The position numbers and the translations under genes are program-made. From assembly GCF_023283945.1 (NCBI RefSeq), contig NZ_JAKIKW010000003.1, positions 272,397 to 336,396 on the forward strand: a DNA stretch of 64,000 nucleotides. The letters are read 5' to 3'. This document shows, in pieces, positions 17,653 through 26,118 of this stretch; the first letter of the stretch is position 1; every line of letters begins with the position of its first letter. Origin of the DNA: Shewanella gelidimarina. Its GTDB lineage: Bacteria; Pseudomonadota; Gammaproteobacteria; Enterobacterales; Shewanellaceae. Below the pieces are notes generated by a model, which was not told the DNA's origin, searched no databases, and saw only the letters and a list, made by a program, of their open reading frames with translations.

Positions 17653-17777
17653 TACAGGCGCATCTATATAAAGAAGTCGATAATACGACTTATGGATTGA
17701 TACGTCATGCCAATACGGACTACAGCAATTGGACACTAGATGAGATTATTTGTTATTCAAGAAAGTATGCTCGCTAA
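17646..17777 (+). CDS. 43-residue protein ending the psp-like operon
   Basis: ATG 17646 overlaps the end of the PspC gene by 7 nt; stop TAA 17775-17777. The product is soluble, 43 aa, rich in Tyr, Asp and Asn (HLYKEVDNTTYGLIRHANTD), and is not recognised. The overlap suggests translational coupling. Its last codons lie in the stem of the operon terminator. It could be a chance frame, but length, overlap and lack of any other gene before the terminator favour a real gene. Confidence 0.55.
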   Translation: MLIQAHLYKEVDNTTYGLIRHANTDYSNWTLDEIICYSRKYAR

Positions 17778-17817
17778 AATCGATATTGATATAAGCAAAC
17801 ATACTTTCTGATATTTT
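17760..17817 (+). terminator. Terminator of the psp-like operon
   Basis: AGAAAGTATG (17760-17769) pairs with CATACTTTCT (17800-17809), then GATATTTTT. The loop is long (30 nt), so strength is uncertain. Confidence 0.55.
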
Positions 17818-17837
17818 TAGCTTATTTAGGCTAAGAG

Positions 17838-18575
17838 CTATTTTTTTAGAAATGCAGCGAAACGAGATTTTGCTTCATCACTTGCCAGCCTAGCACCAAA
17901 CTCAACCAATTCTTTTTCCATCTGCGCTCTTATTTCTTCTTTGTTATAACGCATTAACTGTTTGGTTGTTTGCAGTGAAATAGGCGGTTGCTCTGCCAAC
18001 TTCTTTGCTTTATTCAGTGCATATTCAAAAATATCTTCCGTTGCAACAACGTCGTTAATAAGCCCATATGTTTGTGCTGTTGCGGCATTAAAACTTTCGC
18101 CCAACATCAGTAGTTCAGCGGCTTTCACATGGCCGATAACTTGAGGCAATAACAGACTTGCTCCAGCTTCAGGCACCAGTGCTAGTTTGACAAATGGCAG
18201 TTGGAATTTAGCCGTGGTATCGGCATAGACCAAATCGCAATGTAATAGCAAGGTTGTCCCAATGCCAACCGCTGCGCCAGTAACGGCAGCAACGACCGGT
18301 TTGTTTAAATCGAGTAGGCAAAATAGGAATCTGAAAGCGGGGTGTTTCACACCTAAGTTACTATTTTTTAAAAAGTCAGCAATATCATTACCAGAAGTAA
18401 AACACTCAGCTTGACCACGAAACATAAAGGCTCGAATTTCATTGTCCGATTCACCTTGGATAAGGTATTCTGTTAGCTGTGTATACATTTGAAGGTTGAG
18501 CGCGTTGCGCTTGTCTGGACGATTAAACGTAATAATACGTACCCCATTATCGTCCTTAATCTGAATAGTACTCAT
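17838..18575 (-). CDS. Enoyl-CoA hydratase/isomerase family protein (crotonase fold)
   Basis: 245 aa, hydratase or isomerase acting on CoA thioesters. Crotonase signatures: FNRPDKRNALN (18-28), oxyanion-hole residues in FTSGNDIADF and VTGAAVGIGTTLLLHCDLVYA, and the Glu of LVPEAGAS; the second catalytic Glu position of true hydratases is not obvious. That leaves the exact reaction open, with isomerase plausible. RBS GAGGAC before ATG 18575. Divergent from the copper-chaperone gene by about 35 bp. Confidence 0.9.
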   Translation of the reverse strand: MSTIQIKDDNGVRIITFNRPDKRNALNLQMYTQLTEYLIQGESDNEIRAFMFRGQAECFTSGNDIADFLKNSNLGVKHPAFRFLFCLLDLNKPVVAAVTGAAVGIGTTLLLHCDLVYADTTAKFQLPFVKLALVPEAGASLLLPQVIGHVKAAELLMLGESFNAATAQTYGLINDVVATEDIFEYALNKAKKLAEQPPISLQTTKQLMRYNKEEIRAQMEKELVEFGARLASDEAKSRFAAFLKK

Positions 18576-18610
18576 TCGTTATGTCCTCATGTTGCGAATT
18601 AGATTTTAAA

Positions 18611-19090
18611 ATGGAGTTTAAGACATTGAAGCAAATATTCAAACAACTGTTTAACCTCACTCTGCTGAGCTGTTTCTCGTTTACGGCTTTTGCGCAAGTG
18701 GTGCTTGTTGATGGTTACGTTCGTGCAATGCCGCCAAGCGTGCCCAATACCGCTGCTTATATCACTTTAGAAAATCATGGACCGGCAACACGGCTTGTGG
18801 CTGTCGAAGTGCCTTTTGCGAAAGAAGCGCAACTGCATACACTTATTGATGAAGATGGCATGATAAAAATGCGCCAAGTTGATGGCTTTGACATAGACTC
18901 TCATGGCAGCTTGGTACTCTCTGAATCGGGAAATCACATCATGTTGTTGGGATTGACCGCGCCCTTAGCCGAAGAGAGCAAAGTAGATTTAACCCTAAGG
19001 TTCTCAGACGGTAAGCAGCAAGTGATTTCGCTACCCGTTAAAAAGCAGGCTAGCTCCGCAGAGTCTGAACATCACCATCACCATCATTAA
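18611..19090 (+). CDS. Periplasmic copper chaperone PCu(A)C with natural His6 tail
   Basis: Binds Cu(I) in the periplasm and supplies cytochrome oxidase. 159 aa from ATG 18611. A TTG at 18626, preceded by GGAG, may be the true start and gives a neat signal peptide (KQIFKQLF...FTAFA). Copper ligands of the DUF461 family are visible: the His of QLHTL, Met residues of GMIKM, and the NHIML segment. The protein ends in six consecutive histidines after a short Ser/Glu linker, probably extra metal binding. Followed at 13 bp by the DUF2333 gene. Confidence 0.9.
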   Translation: MEFKTLKQIFKQLFNLTLLSCFSFTAFAQVVLVDGYVRAMPPSVPNTAAYITLENHGPATRLVAVEVPFAKEAQLHTLIDEDGMIKMRQVDGFDIDSHGSLVLSESGNHIMLLGLTAPLAEESKVDLTLRFSDGKQQVISLPVKKQASSAESEHHHHHH

Positions 19091-19103
19091 GGAGTAACTG
19101 TTA

Positions 19104-20075
19104 ATGAAAATGACCTGGAAAAAAGGCGTAGCGCTAGCCGCTTTAATTTGTTTTATTGGTTACCTTATCGCTATTTGGTGGAGTGCTGAACCTGATGTCA
19201 TCGAACAAGAGGTTTATAAGCTGGATAATGGGCGTCAAGTTACTGGTTATGCCACGACAACGTCGCTTATTTTAACGGTTGAGGCTCTGTTGGATAAGCC
19301 CGGCGGCTGGTTATCGAATGACGTCACACCGCCTTCAATCTTGATGGACAATATGCCTGCATTTGAATTTGGTGCGATTGAACAGGCTCGTGATTTAGCG
19401 CTTATTATGCGTAAAGAGTTTAGTCGTTCTCAGTCTCAATCTACAGCCGACAAAGATCTACTTGCCGCGCATTCAAAACTGAACATTGAGCACACCAGTT
19501 GGTTAGTACCTAGTGCTGAAAGTGAGTATCGCGATGCCGTTAAGCTGTTGAAGTTGTATCGCGCTCGAATGATTGCGCCGGAGAATCCTGATGCGCAGTT
19601 CTATGCCCGAGCAGACAACCTAAATGAATGGTTGAAAGAGATCCAAAAGCGCTTAGGCAGTATGTCGCAACGACTGTCAGCGAGCGTTGGCCAAGAAAGG
19701 CTTAATACTGATTTATCAGGTGATAGCTCTGCAAGGCAATCTACACCCGGTTATGTCGCGCAGGAGATTAAGACCAGTTGGTGGAAAATTGATGATGTTT
19801 TCTATGAAACTCGTGGGGCAACATGGGCGCTGCTTAATTTCATGAAAGCGGTTGAAGTTGATTTTGCAGATGTACTGAAGAAAAAGAATGCTCAAGTGAG
19901 TTTTCGTCAAATCATTCGAGAACTTGAAGAAACACAACAATCCGTTTGGAGCCCATTGATCCTTAATGGTTCAGGCTTTGGGGTTGTCGCTAATCACTCA
20001 TTAGTGATGGCAAATTATGTCTCCCGCGCAAATGCCGCGGTTATCGATTTAACTAACTTATTAACTCAAGGTTAA
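19104..20075 (+). CDS. DUF2333 family membrane-anchored protein
   Basis: 323 aa. One N-terminal membrane anchor (about 8-27), then a mostly helical periplasmic domain with the DUF2333 hallmarks: LTVEALLDKPGGWLSNDVTPP, NLNEWLKEIQKRLGSMSQRL and SWWKIDDVFYETRG. RBS AAGGAG before ATG 19104. Function unknown. Two bp before the next gene, so the two are co-translated. Confidence 0.88.
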   Translation: MKMTWKKGVALAALICFIGYLIAIWWSAEPDVIEQEVYKLDNGRQVTGYATTTSLILTVEALLDKPGGWLSNDVTPPSILMDNMPAFEFGAIEQARDLALIMRKEFSRSQSQSTADKDLLAAHSKLNIEHTSWLVPSAESEYRDAVKLLKLYRARMIAPENPDAQFYARADNLNEWLKEIQKRLGSMSQRLSASVGQERLNTDLSGDSSARQSTPGYVAQEIKTSWWKIDDVFYETRGATWALLNFMKAVEVDFADVLKKKNAQVSFRQIIRELEETQQSVWSPLILNGSGFGVVANHSLVMANYVSRANAAVIDLTNLLTQG

Positions 20076-20077
20076 CT

Positions 20078-20815
20078 ATGAAAAAAACATTATTGGCGTG
20101 TGCACTATTAGGCTCTTTAGTAGGCACTTCTGCTCATGCTGCTTCTGTTATCGGTTTTAAAGTAGGTGGCGATTACTGGCAAGCTGATACCAGTGGTACT
20201 TTTGCTCAAAGAGGCCAACCACAACAAGAGTTTAACTACAAAGATGATTCTCAAGGTAGCGTTTGGTTGGCGATTGAACACCCAATCCCGTTAGTTCCTA
20301 ATGTTAAGATCCGTGAAAACCGTCTAAATGATAAGGGCAGCATGTCTGATGCTGACTTTAGCTTTAACGACCACAACTTCATTGGCGATGTTAATGCGAC
20401 GACTGACTTAAGTAATACTGACTTTGTACTTTATTACGAAATTCTTGATAACGATATTGTGGCGTTAGATATCGGTGCAGCGTACAAAGTGATGCACGGT
20501 GAATTCCGAGTGTCTGATGCTGGCCACCCAGAGACAAAAGATATCGATAGCGGTATTGTGATGGGCTATGTCGATGCACAGGTCGGTATTCCTGGTCTTG
20601 GTCTTTATGGTTTCGCTGACATTATGATGGGCGTTGATGAGTCAAGCGTTTACGATTATTCAGTGGGTCTTGGTTGGAACTTTGATGGTACTGCGTTGGA
20701 CTATCGTATCCGTGCTGGTTACCGTGATTTTAAGTTTGATGTAAATGGCTTTGACGGCGTTACAGCAGATATGCAGTTCAAAGGTTACTTTGCTGGTGTA
20801 GAATTGGTTTTCTAA
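20078..20815 (+). CDS. TIGR04219-type outer-membrane beta-barrel protein
   Basis: 245 aa; signal peptide 1-21 (LVGTSAHA|A), then a small barrel with alternating strands, GFKVGGDYWQADTSG near the N-terminus and C-terminal Phe (YFAGVELVF). This matches the TIGR04219 family, common in Shewanella and Vibrio, function unknown. Probably in one unit with the copper chaperone and DUF2333 genes upstream; a terminator follows. Confidence 0.85.
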   Translation: MKKTLLACALLGSLVGTSAHAASVIGFKVGGDYWQADTSGTFAQRGQPQQEFNYKDDSQGSVWLAIEHPIPLVPNVKIRENRLNDKGSMSDADFSFNDHNFIGDVNATTDLSNTDFVLYYEILDNDIVALDIGAAYKVMHGEFRVSDAGHPETKDIDSGIVMGYVDAQVGIPGLGLYGFADIMMGVDESSVYDYSVGLGWNFDGTALDYRIRAGYRDFKFDVNGFDGVTADMQFKGYFAGVELVF

Positions 20816-20842
20816 GTTTATCTAAAACTTAAGCAAGCTAAT

Positions 20843-20875
20843 AAAAATGCCCGTCGTTGAGATGGGCATTTTTTA
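20843..20875 (+). terminator. Terminator after the TIGR04219 gene
   Basis: AAAAATGCCC pairs with GGGCATTTTTT; it may also serve the convergent minus-strand gene. Confidence 0.85.
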
Positions 20876-20886
20876 TATGTAAACGG

Positions 20887-21324
20887 TTATGTTTTTAATG
20901 ATGGGTAGTGCTCACTGCTGAGATTAAACAGGGCTAAATAACCGGTTAGGTTACTGCTGTCGCCTTGGCATACTAGTGTGTTTAGGTTGTGTAAAATCAG
21001 CCTTTGAGATTTACGTTCAAGCATCAGTTCCACGTCCAGCATTTGCTGGTATTCAGCTTTTTCTAAGCATGACTTACTTAGGCGGCGTAGTTTACGGTAA
21101 GGTAAAAGTACTCTAGTTTCCCACTTAAATGTGTCTTGTTGTAGGGTTTGCCATTGCGTGGATGACAGTAAGTACTCTTGGGTGTCTAACCAAAGTGCGA
21201 GCAGTAACAAGTTCACATTGACCTGATGTTCGTCCTGTAAACGAAGGCACTGTTGTTGGTGTTTGAGGTAAATGTCGTCGCAGTCTTGCCACAGGCTCAA
21301 GTCTAATGTGTTGAGAAGTGTCAT
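20887..21324 (-). CDS. TIGR02444 (DUF2390) family protein
   Basis: 145 aa, helical, with the family pattern LDLSLWQDCDDIYLKHQ at the start and LLLLALWLDTQEY (38-50). Uncharacterised; commonly found beside yheS in gammaproteobacteria, as here. ATG 21324. A terminator separates it from yheS, so it is probably transcribed on its own or by read-through. Confidence 0.85.
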   Translation of the reverse strand: MTLLNTLDLSLWQDCDDIYLKHQQQCLRLQDEHQVNVNLLLLALWLDTQEYLLSSTQWQTLQQDTFKWETRVLLPYRKLRRLSKSCLEKAEYQQMLDVELMLERKSQRLILHNLNTLVCQGDSSNLTGYLALFNLSSEHYPSLKT

Positions 21325-21338
21325 GATTACCGTCCATT

Positions 21339-21363
21339 AAAAAAGGGGCTTAATGCCCCTTTA
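21339..21363 (-). terminator. Terminator of yheS
   Basis: AGGGGC / GCCCCT stem with 5-nt loop; the minus strand continues into a T-run, just after the yheS stop. Confidence 0.8.
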
Positions 21364-21369
21364 TGTTAT

Positions 21370-23280
21370 CTAGAGTGCAGCCCGGACTATTTGTTCCATC
21401 TTTTCAATTTCTTCTTGAACTTCTAACCACTCCATTTCGCTCTCTTCTAAGCCTTGAGTGAGTGTGGTTCGCTCACTGAGGACTTTAGTCAGTTTTGCTT
21501 TGTTGTCAGCGTCATAAAGGCTGCTGTCTGCCAGCATTTGCTCTAGTTCACTTAAGCGGTCATTTGCCTTTTGTTGCTCTTTTTCCAGCTTTGTTTGGAC
21601 CTTCTTCATCGGAGATAGCTTTTGTCTTAACTCCGCTTCCAAACGTTTTTGCTGTTTTTTGTCTTGAGTGGGCTTAGCGGAAGCCCCTGTATCGTCTTTG
21701 TTTGCGGCCTTAGCGGCATCAAGTAACCATTGATGATAATCGTCCAAATCCCCTTCAAAGCTTTTGACTTCACCTTGATCCACTAAGTAATAATCACTGC
21801 AACTAAGACGCAGTAAATGCCTATCGTGCGATACAATAATCATCGCACCTTCAAATGATTGCAGCGCCATGGTGAGCGCATGGCGCATCTCTAAATCGAG
21901 GTGGTTGGTGGGTTCATCAAGTAGTAATAGGTTAGGGCGTTGCCACACCAGTAGCGCCAATACTAAACGCGCTTTTTCGCCACCGGAGAAGGGGCGCACA
22001 GGTGCAACGGCCATATCACCGTTAAAGCCATAACCGCCAAGAAAATTACGCAGCTCTTGCTCTTTTGTATTTGGTGCGAGGCGTGCAAGGTGTTGCAGTG
22101 GCGTATCGTCTAAGCTCAAAAACTCTAATTGATGCTGTGCAAAGTAGCCAATATTCAAGCCTGGGTTAGTTTCGTATTTACCTTTCATGGGCGACAGCTC
22201 GCCTGAAAGCAATTTAACTAAGGTTGATTTACCTGCGCCATTTCTGCCGAGCAAGCCAATACGAGCACCAGGCACTAGGTTTAGCTGCACCTTTTTAAGG
22301 ATCTCTGTCTCACCATAACCAACGGACACTTGTTCCATGGCGACGAGTGGATTTGGCAATGCTTCAGGCTCTCTAAATGACATATGGAAAGGGCTATCAG
22401 CTTGTGATGGCAATAGTTCTGCCATGCGTTCAAGCGCCTTTAAACGGCTCTGGGCTTGTTTTGCTTTACTGGCCTTGTATCTGAAACGGTCCACAAATGT
22501 CTGCATATGTGCACGTTCTTTCTGCTGACGTTCATAGGCAACTTGTTGCTGCGCCATACGCTCGGCACGGACATGCTCAAAGGCAGTGTAGTTACCTTTG
22601 TAGTAATTCAATTTTTGATGTTCTACATGGACTATTTCATCAACAATACCGTCGATAAAGTCACGATCGTGACTGATCAAAATCAATGTACCTTGGTAAG
22701 CTTTAATCCAGCCTTCCAGCCAGTACATGGTATCTAAGTCTAAGTGGTTGGTGGGTTCATCAAGTAGTAGTAAGTCTGAGCGGCACAATAGTGCTTGGGC
22801 TAAGTTTAAACGCATGCGCCAACCCCCCGAGAAACTTTTGACTGGGTTAGACTGTTCAGCTTCACCAAAGCCAAGTCCAGCAAGCAAACTGGCAGCGCGG
22901 CTACGAATTGCATAGCCGCCAATGGCCTCTATTTTACCGTGTAACAGGGCAATCTTATGTCCGTCATCAAGCTCTTGGGCTTGCTGCAATTGAGCTCCAA
23001 GCTCACGATATTCAGTATCACCGTCAATCACATATTCAATGGCTGCAACATCCAGAGCGGGTGTTTCCTGGGCGACAGTTGCTGTTTGCCAACCTGAAGG
23101 CATACCGAAGTCGCCTTTGTCTAAACTTATCTTGCCTAGAATTAGCGATAAAAGTGAAGACTTGCCTGTACCGTTGGCACCAACAAGGCCGACTTTATGG
23201 CCTGGATAAACAGTTAATGAGGTTTCATCTAGCAGGATTTTAGACCCGCGAACGAGTTGAGCTTGAGTGATGGTGATCAT
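21370..23280 (-). CDS. yheS: ABC-F family ATPase YheS
   Basis: 636-aa ribosome-associated ABC-F protein without membrane spans. Two ABC domains: first Walker A GANGTGKSS (about 35-43), signature SFSGGWRMRLNLAQAL, Walker B LLLLDEPTNHLD; linker (about 230-300) rich in basic residues; second Walker A GRNGAGKST, signature FSGGEKARLVLALL, again DEPTNHLD. The C-terminal coiled coil (about 545-630) is the YheS-type extension. ABC-F factors bind the ribosomal E site; the precise role of YheS is not settled. Confidence 0.96.
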   Translation of the reverse strand: MITITQAQLVRGSKILLDETSLTVYPGHKVGLVGANGTGKSSLLSLILGKISLDKGDFGMPSGWQTATVAQETPALDVAAIEYVIDGDTEYRELGAQLQQAQELDDGHKIALLHGKIEAIGGYAIRSRAASLLAGLGFGEAEQSNPVKSFSGGWRMRLNLAQALLCRSDLLLLDEPTNHLDLDTMYWLEGWIKAYQGTLILISHDRDFIDGIVDEIVHVEHQKLNYYKGNYTAFEHVRAERMAQQQVAYERQQKERAHMQTFVDRFRYKASKAKQAQSRLKALERMAELLPSQADSPFHMSFREPEALPNPLVAMEQVSVGYGETEILKKVQLNLVPGARIGLLGRNGAGKSTLVKLLSGELSPMKGKYETNPGLNIGYFAQHQLEFLSLDDTPLQHLARLAPNTKEQELRNFLGGYGFNGDMAVAPVRPFSGGEKARLVLALLVWQRPNLLLLDEPTNHLDLEMRHALTMALQSFEGAMIIVSHDRHLLRLSCSDYYLVDQGEVKSFEGDLDDYHQWLLDAAKAANKDDTGASAKPTQDKKQQKRLEAELRQKLSPMKKVQTKLEKEQQKANDRLSELEQMLADSSLYDADNKAKLTKVLSERTTLTQGLEESEMEWLEVQEEIEKMEQIVRAAL

Positions 23281-23441
23281 TTATGCCGACTTGAGTCTGA
23301 GTGAAAGCAATTATTGCTGGGGATAATAGCCTAGAATCTAGTCTGGCGGCTATGACCAAGCAGCGAAAACTGTCGCTATGGTTCGGCTTATTTGTGCTTT
23401 TGTGGCAAAATGACACGAATTTACCCTTAGGGCTCTAATTG

Positions 23442-23651
23442 ATGACGACTACCGCGAAGAAAGTGAAAAAACGATTTGTTGCAGGTGCAAAGTGCCCGAA
23501 GTGCCAAGCGAAAGAATCTATCGTGCTATTTAAAGAAAATGGTATTGAAACGGTTGAATGTGTTGAGTGTGATTATCGCGAGCAGCAAACAGAAGACAAA
23601 GTGACTAAAAAGGCGACGGGTGCCATGATTGGCGTCTTTAAACCAGAATAG
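23442..23651 (+). CDS. yheV: YheV-like putative metal-binding protein
   Basis: 69 aa from ATG 23442. A zinc ribbon is visible: CPKC (about 18-21) and CVEC (about 40-43), followed by DYRE and a basic linker. E. coli yheV also lies near yheS. Possible RNA- or ribosome-linked role, unproven. Divergent from yheS. Confidence 0.9.
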   Translation: MTTTAKKVKKRFVAGAKCPKCQAKESIVLFKENGIETVECVECDYREQQTEDKVTKKATGAMIGVFKPE

Positions 23652-23780
23652 TAATAGCCTGCTTTTACGTTTGCGAGTATACAGTTGTGTAATTACCTGT
23701 ACTTTTGTTTTGTTGTCCTTTAAGCTTCACGCGATATGTATAGGCTACTGCTTATGTTGAGTCGATTATTAGGGAACATA

Positions 23781-24461
23781 ATGAATATCGCTCGTTTGAT
23801 TGTTTTAGGTTGCATGTTATTGCTGGTGGGTTGCGGTACTGTTCAAGATTATCGCAAATCGCAGATGTTCAGCACTTTTGAGGATTTCAAACCTGGGCCT
23901 GAAGGGGGGATTGATTTGGTGTGGGCAAGACCTGACATTAAAAGCTTGGCAGGTTTTCATCAAGTCCTCAATCAATACGACAATGTGATTGTCGATCAGG
24001 CTTGGCTACTGCTTGATGATAAAGAACGTTATGATGGACTCGATGATCAAGAGATTGTTGAGGTGTCTAAATACCTTATCGATCAAATCAAACAAAAAGC
24101 CAGCAAGCGTTATACCGTCGTTGAAAAAACGACAGACAAAACCCTCAGAGTAAGTGTGGCACTCACCAATATTGAAACCCCTAATCCCATCTTGGCTATC
24201 ACCAGTAGCATCATGCCTGTGGGGCTTGGCATTTCAACCATTTCAAAGATCGTGACCGGTGAACATACTAACGTCGGTAGTGCGACGATAGAGCTGATGA
24301 TTAGCGATGCTCAGACTGGAAAACCGATTGTTGCCATGATTGATCGCAAAGCGGGCAGCAAAGATCTGAGCACCATGATTGATTCTACCGACGATGCTAA
24401 AGATGCGGTGGATTGGTGGATTGAGCAATTAGGTGAAGCGTTGCGCGGTGAAACGCTTTAA
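23781..24461 (+). CDS. DUF3313 family lipoprotein
   Basis: 226 aa from ATG 23781 (RBS AGGGAA); an upstream in-frame ATG at 23736 lacks an RBS. Type II signal peptide with lipobox LLVGC, lipidated Cys about 18. The mature domain begins with FSTFEDFKPGPEGGIDLVW and carries the family's central hydrophobic SIMPVGLGISTISKIVTG segment. Function unknown. Convergent with the next gene, only 3 bp from it. Confidence 0.85.
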   Translation: MNIARLIVLGCMLLLVGCGTVQDYRKSQMFSTFEDFKPGPEGGIDLVWARPDIKSLAGFHQVLNQYDNVIVDQAWLLLDDKERYDGLDDQEIVEVSKYLIDQIKQKASKRYTVVEKTTDKTLRVSVALTNIETPNPILAITSSIMPVGLGISTISKIVTGEHTNVGSATIELMISDAQTGKPIVAMIDRKAGSKDLSTMIDSTDDAKDAVDWWIEQLGEALRGETL

Positions 24462-24464
24462 CGC

Positions 24465-25793
24465 TCACGTTAAGTGGATCGTTTGCACTATTTTTTGCAA
24501 TCGGTCTTGCCCCCATACGTTCAGTTGTTGCTTACTATCTTGGTAGCAAAAGCTAGGCACTCCCCAGAGACCAAGTTGCATCATCTCATCAAGATTATGT
24601 TGCGCCCATTGGCGCCAGCTTGTTTGTTTAAGCAAACTTTGCGCATGTGCCCAATCTAACCCGCTGCGTTCGACGATGACTTTCAGGCCCCTATCCGTAT
24701 CACTATGCAGTCCTTCGCTGTTGACTGCTCTTGAGTAATTTAAGAGGTACTCAGTCCCTTTGCCTTGCGCCTCTGCATATTCAAATAGGGCGTAACACCT
24801 TTCAACTCCCAGCCCTAAAGGATCGGCGACTTTGCCGTAATTGATATTTAAGCGACGTGCTTCACGTTTGGTGTCATGGAATATGTACATTTTCTTTGCG
24901 TGAGGCACCGCCAAACCACGCATTACCATCGGCAGGACTGGCTTTACAATGAGGGGGATGTGGTATTTTCTTGCCAGTAACACAGCTTGCTCTAAGCCTA
25001 AATGGGAGTATGGGCTGCGTATTGAAAAATAGAGCGTGAGGCTTTTGTTATGTTGACCATGACTTGAGATGTCGGCTTGTTTCAATGTGGATGTAGCGCC
25101 GAGTTTCAATCTTGTTTTGGTGAATGTTGGCTGCAAAGGTAATTTGTACAAGCTAATCAAGCGTTGCTCTAAATAGGCTAATCTATCGACTCCCCAATAC
25201 CATTCTCCAGCATAATGGATCGTGGCGGTTTGATAGTGTCCAAGTTTTTGTATTAAATCACTATTGCGGCTTAAGCTGGTTTTTTCTTGGGGGCTGAACT
25301 GGAGCGTTGTTTTAGGTTGATGGCAGTTTTTACCTTGCCAGAAATCGGCAAATATTTTGACTAAATGATGTATGTCTGCGGCAGTCGACCCACAGGCAAG
25401 TAGCGCTTTTGTCGCGGCGACTTTGTCAGATTGATGATGTTCAATATCGCTGTTAACGGAGTCAAAACAGTACAGCTTGGCTAAATACTGACAGTCGGAG
25501 ACGGCATTTTTTTGCCACAAGATGGGTTCAGGAAAAGCATTCTCTGGGACTGAGATTAGCGGATAGAATACAATGTTGAGCGACATTGATGGCACGTAGC
25601 GCGGTATAAAATGTGCTAGCGCTTGCAGCAGAATATAGCTGTAAGGGTCATCTATTTTGATAAACACTTTGAGACTGTGAGGTTGACGTAGCAGCTTACG
25701 TTTAAACTCAAACAGATATCGTTTGCAGTTAAGTAACGCATTACTGGATAAGCACAGTGCAAGATATGGCATAAGCGATGTTTTAACAGACAT
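24465..25793 (-). CDS. Two-domain DsbA-like / 2-hydroxychromene-2-carboxylate isomerase-type protein
   Basis: 442 aa from ATG 25793 (RBS AAGGGTC); the frame is open 15 codons upstream. It is an internal duplication of the DsbA/HCCA-isomerase thioredoxin fold. The first half begins SLKVFIKIDDPYSYILLQAL (about 40-59) and the second SLTLYFSIRSPYSHLGLEQA (about 248-267). The second half has the SPYS signature of kappa-GST/HCCA isomerases in place of CXXC and ends with the cis-Pro loop WGVPSF; the first half has DPYS. The CXXC redox motif is absent from both, so a disulfide oxidoreductase role is unlikely. Substrate unknown. Confidence 0.82.
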   Translation of the reverse strand: MSVKTSLMPYLALCLSSNALLNCKRYLFEFKRKLLRQPHSLKVFIKIDDPYSYILLQALAHFIPRYVPSMSLNIVFYPLISVPENAFPEPILWQKNAVSDCQYLAKLYCFDSVNSDIEHHQSDKVAATKALLACGSTAADIHHLVKIFADFWQGKNCHQPKTTLQFSPQEKTSLSRNSDLIQKLGHYQTATIHYAGEWYWGVDRLAYLEQRLISLYKLPLQPTFTKTRLKLGATSTLKQADISSHGQHNKSLTLYFSIRSPYSHLGLEQAVLLARKYHIPLIVKPVLPMVMRGLAVPHAKKMYIFHDTKREARRLNINYGKVADPLGLGVERCYALFEYAEAQGKGTEYLLNYSRAVNSEGLHSDTDRGLKVIVERSGLDWAHAQSLLKQTSWRQWAQHNLDEMMQLGLWGVPSFCYQDSKQQLNVWGQDRLQKIVQTIHLT

Positions 25794-26118
25794 GATAATT
25801 GATTGACCCTTAAAAGTTAGTTTTAACATAAGGGGCAAAGCCTTAAAGGTAAAGCACAGGGTTTAATCTACTGCTACGGGCAGTATTTGTTGCTGCAAAA
25901 GCGTGGGAATGCTGCATCTATTGTAATAACTGCTACAATAGCGCGCTATAATCGTTAGCATTCATCATCGACATTTTAAGCCTTGTGATTTTAAGGCTCT
26001 TGTCACTATATTTTATTGCTGTTGAGAATCGGCCAAACCGCCGACGGTATTGAACTGGTTAGATAAACTCTGCCAGCAATGAGCTTCATTCTCGCGGTAA
26101 ATACTTAGGAAAGAAACT
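25794..26118. other. Intergenic region between the DsbA-like gene and dbpA
   Basis: 325 bp with no supported ORF. It contains a short stem AAGCCTT / AAGGCT (about 25978-26000) without a T-run. It presumably holds the divergent promoters; none is clear enough to place. Confidence 0.4.

Noticed and set aside
22337..23243. Plus-strand ORFs opposite yheS
   Set aside because: They are antisense shadows of a firmly identified gene, with no RBS or family resemblance.
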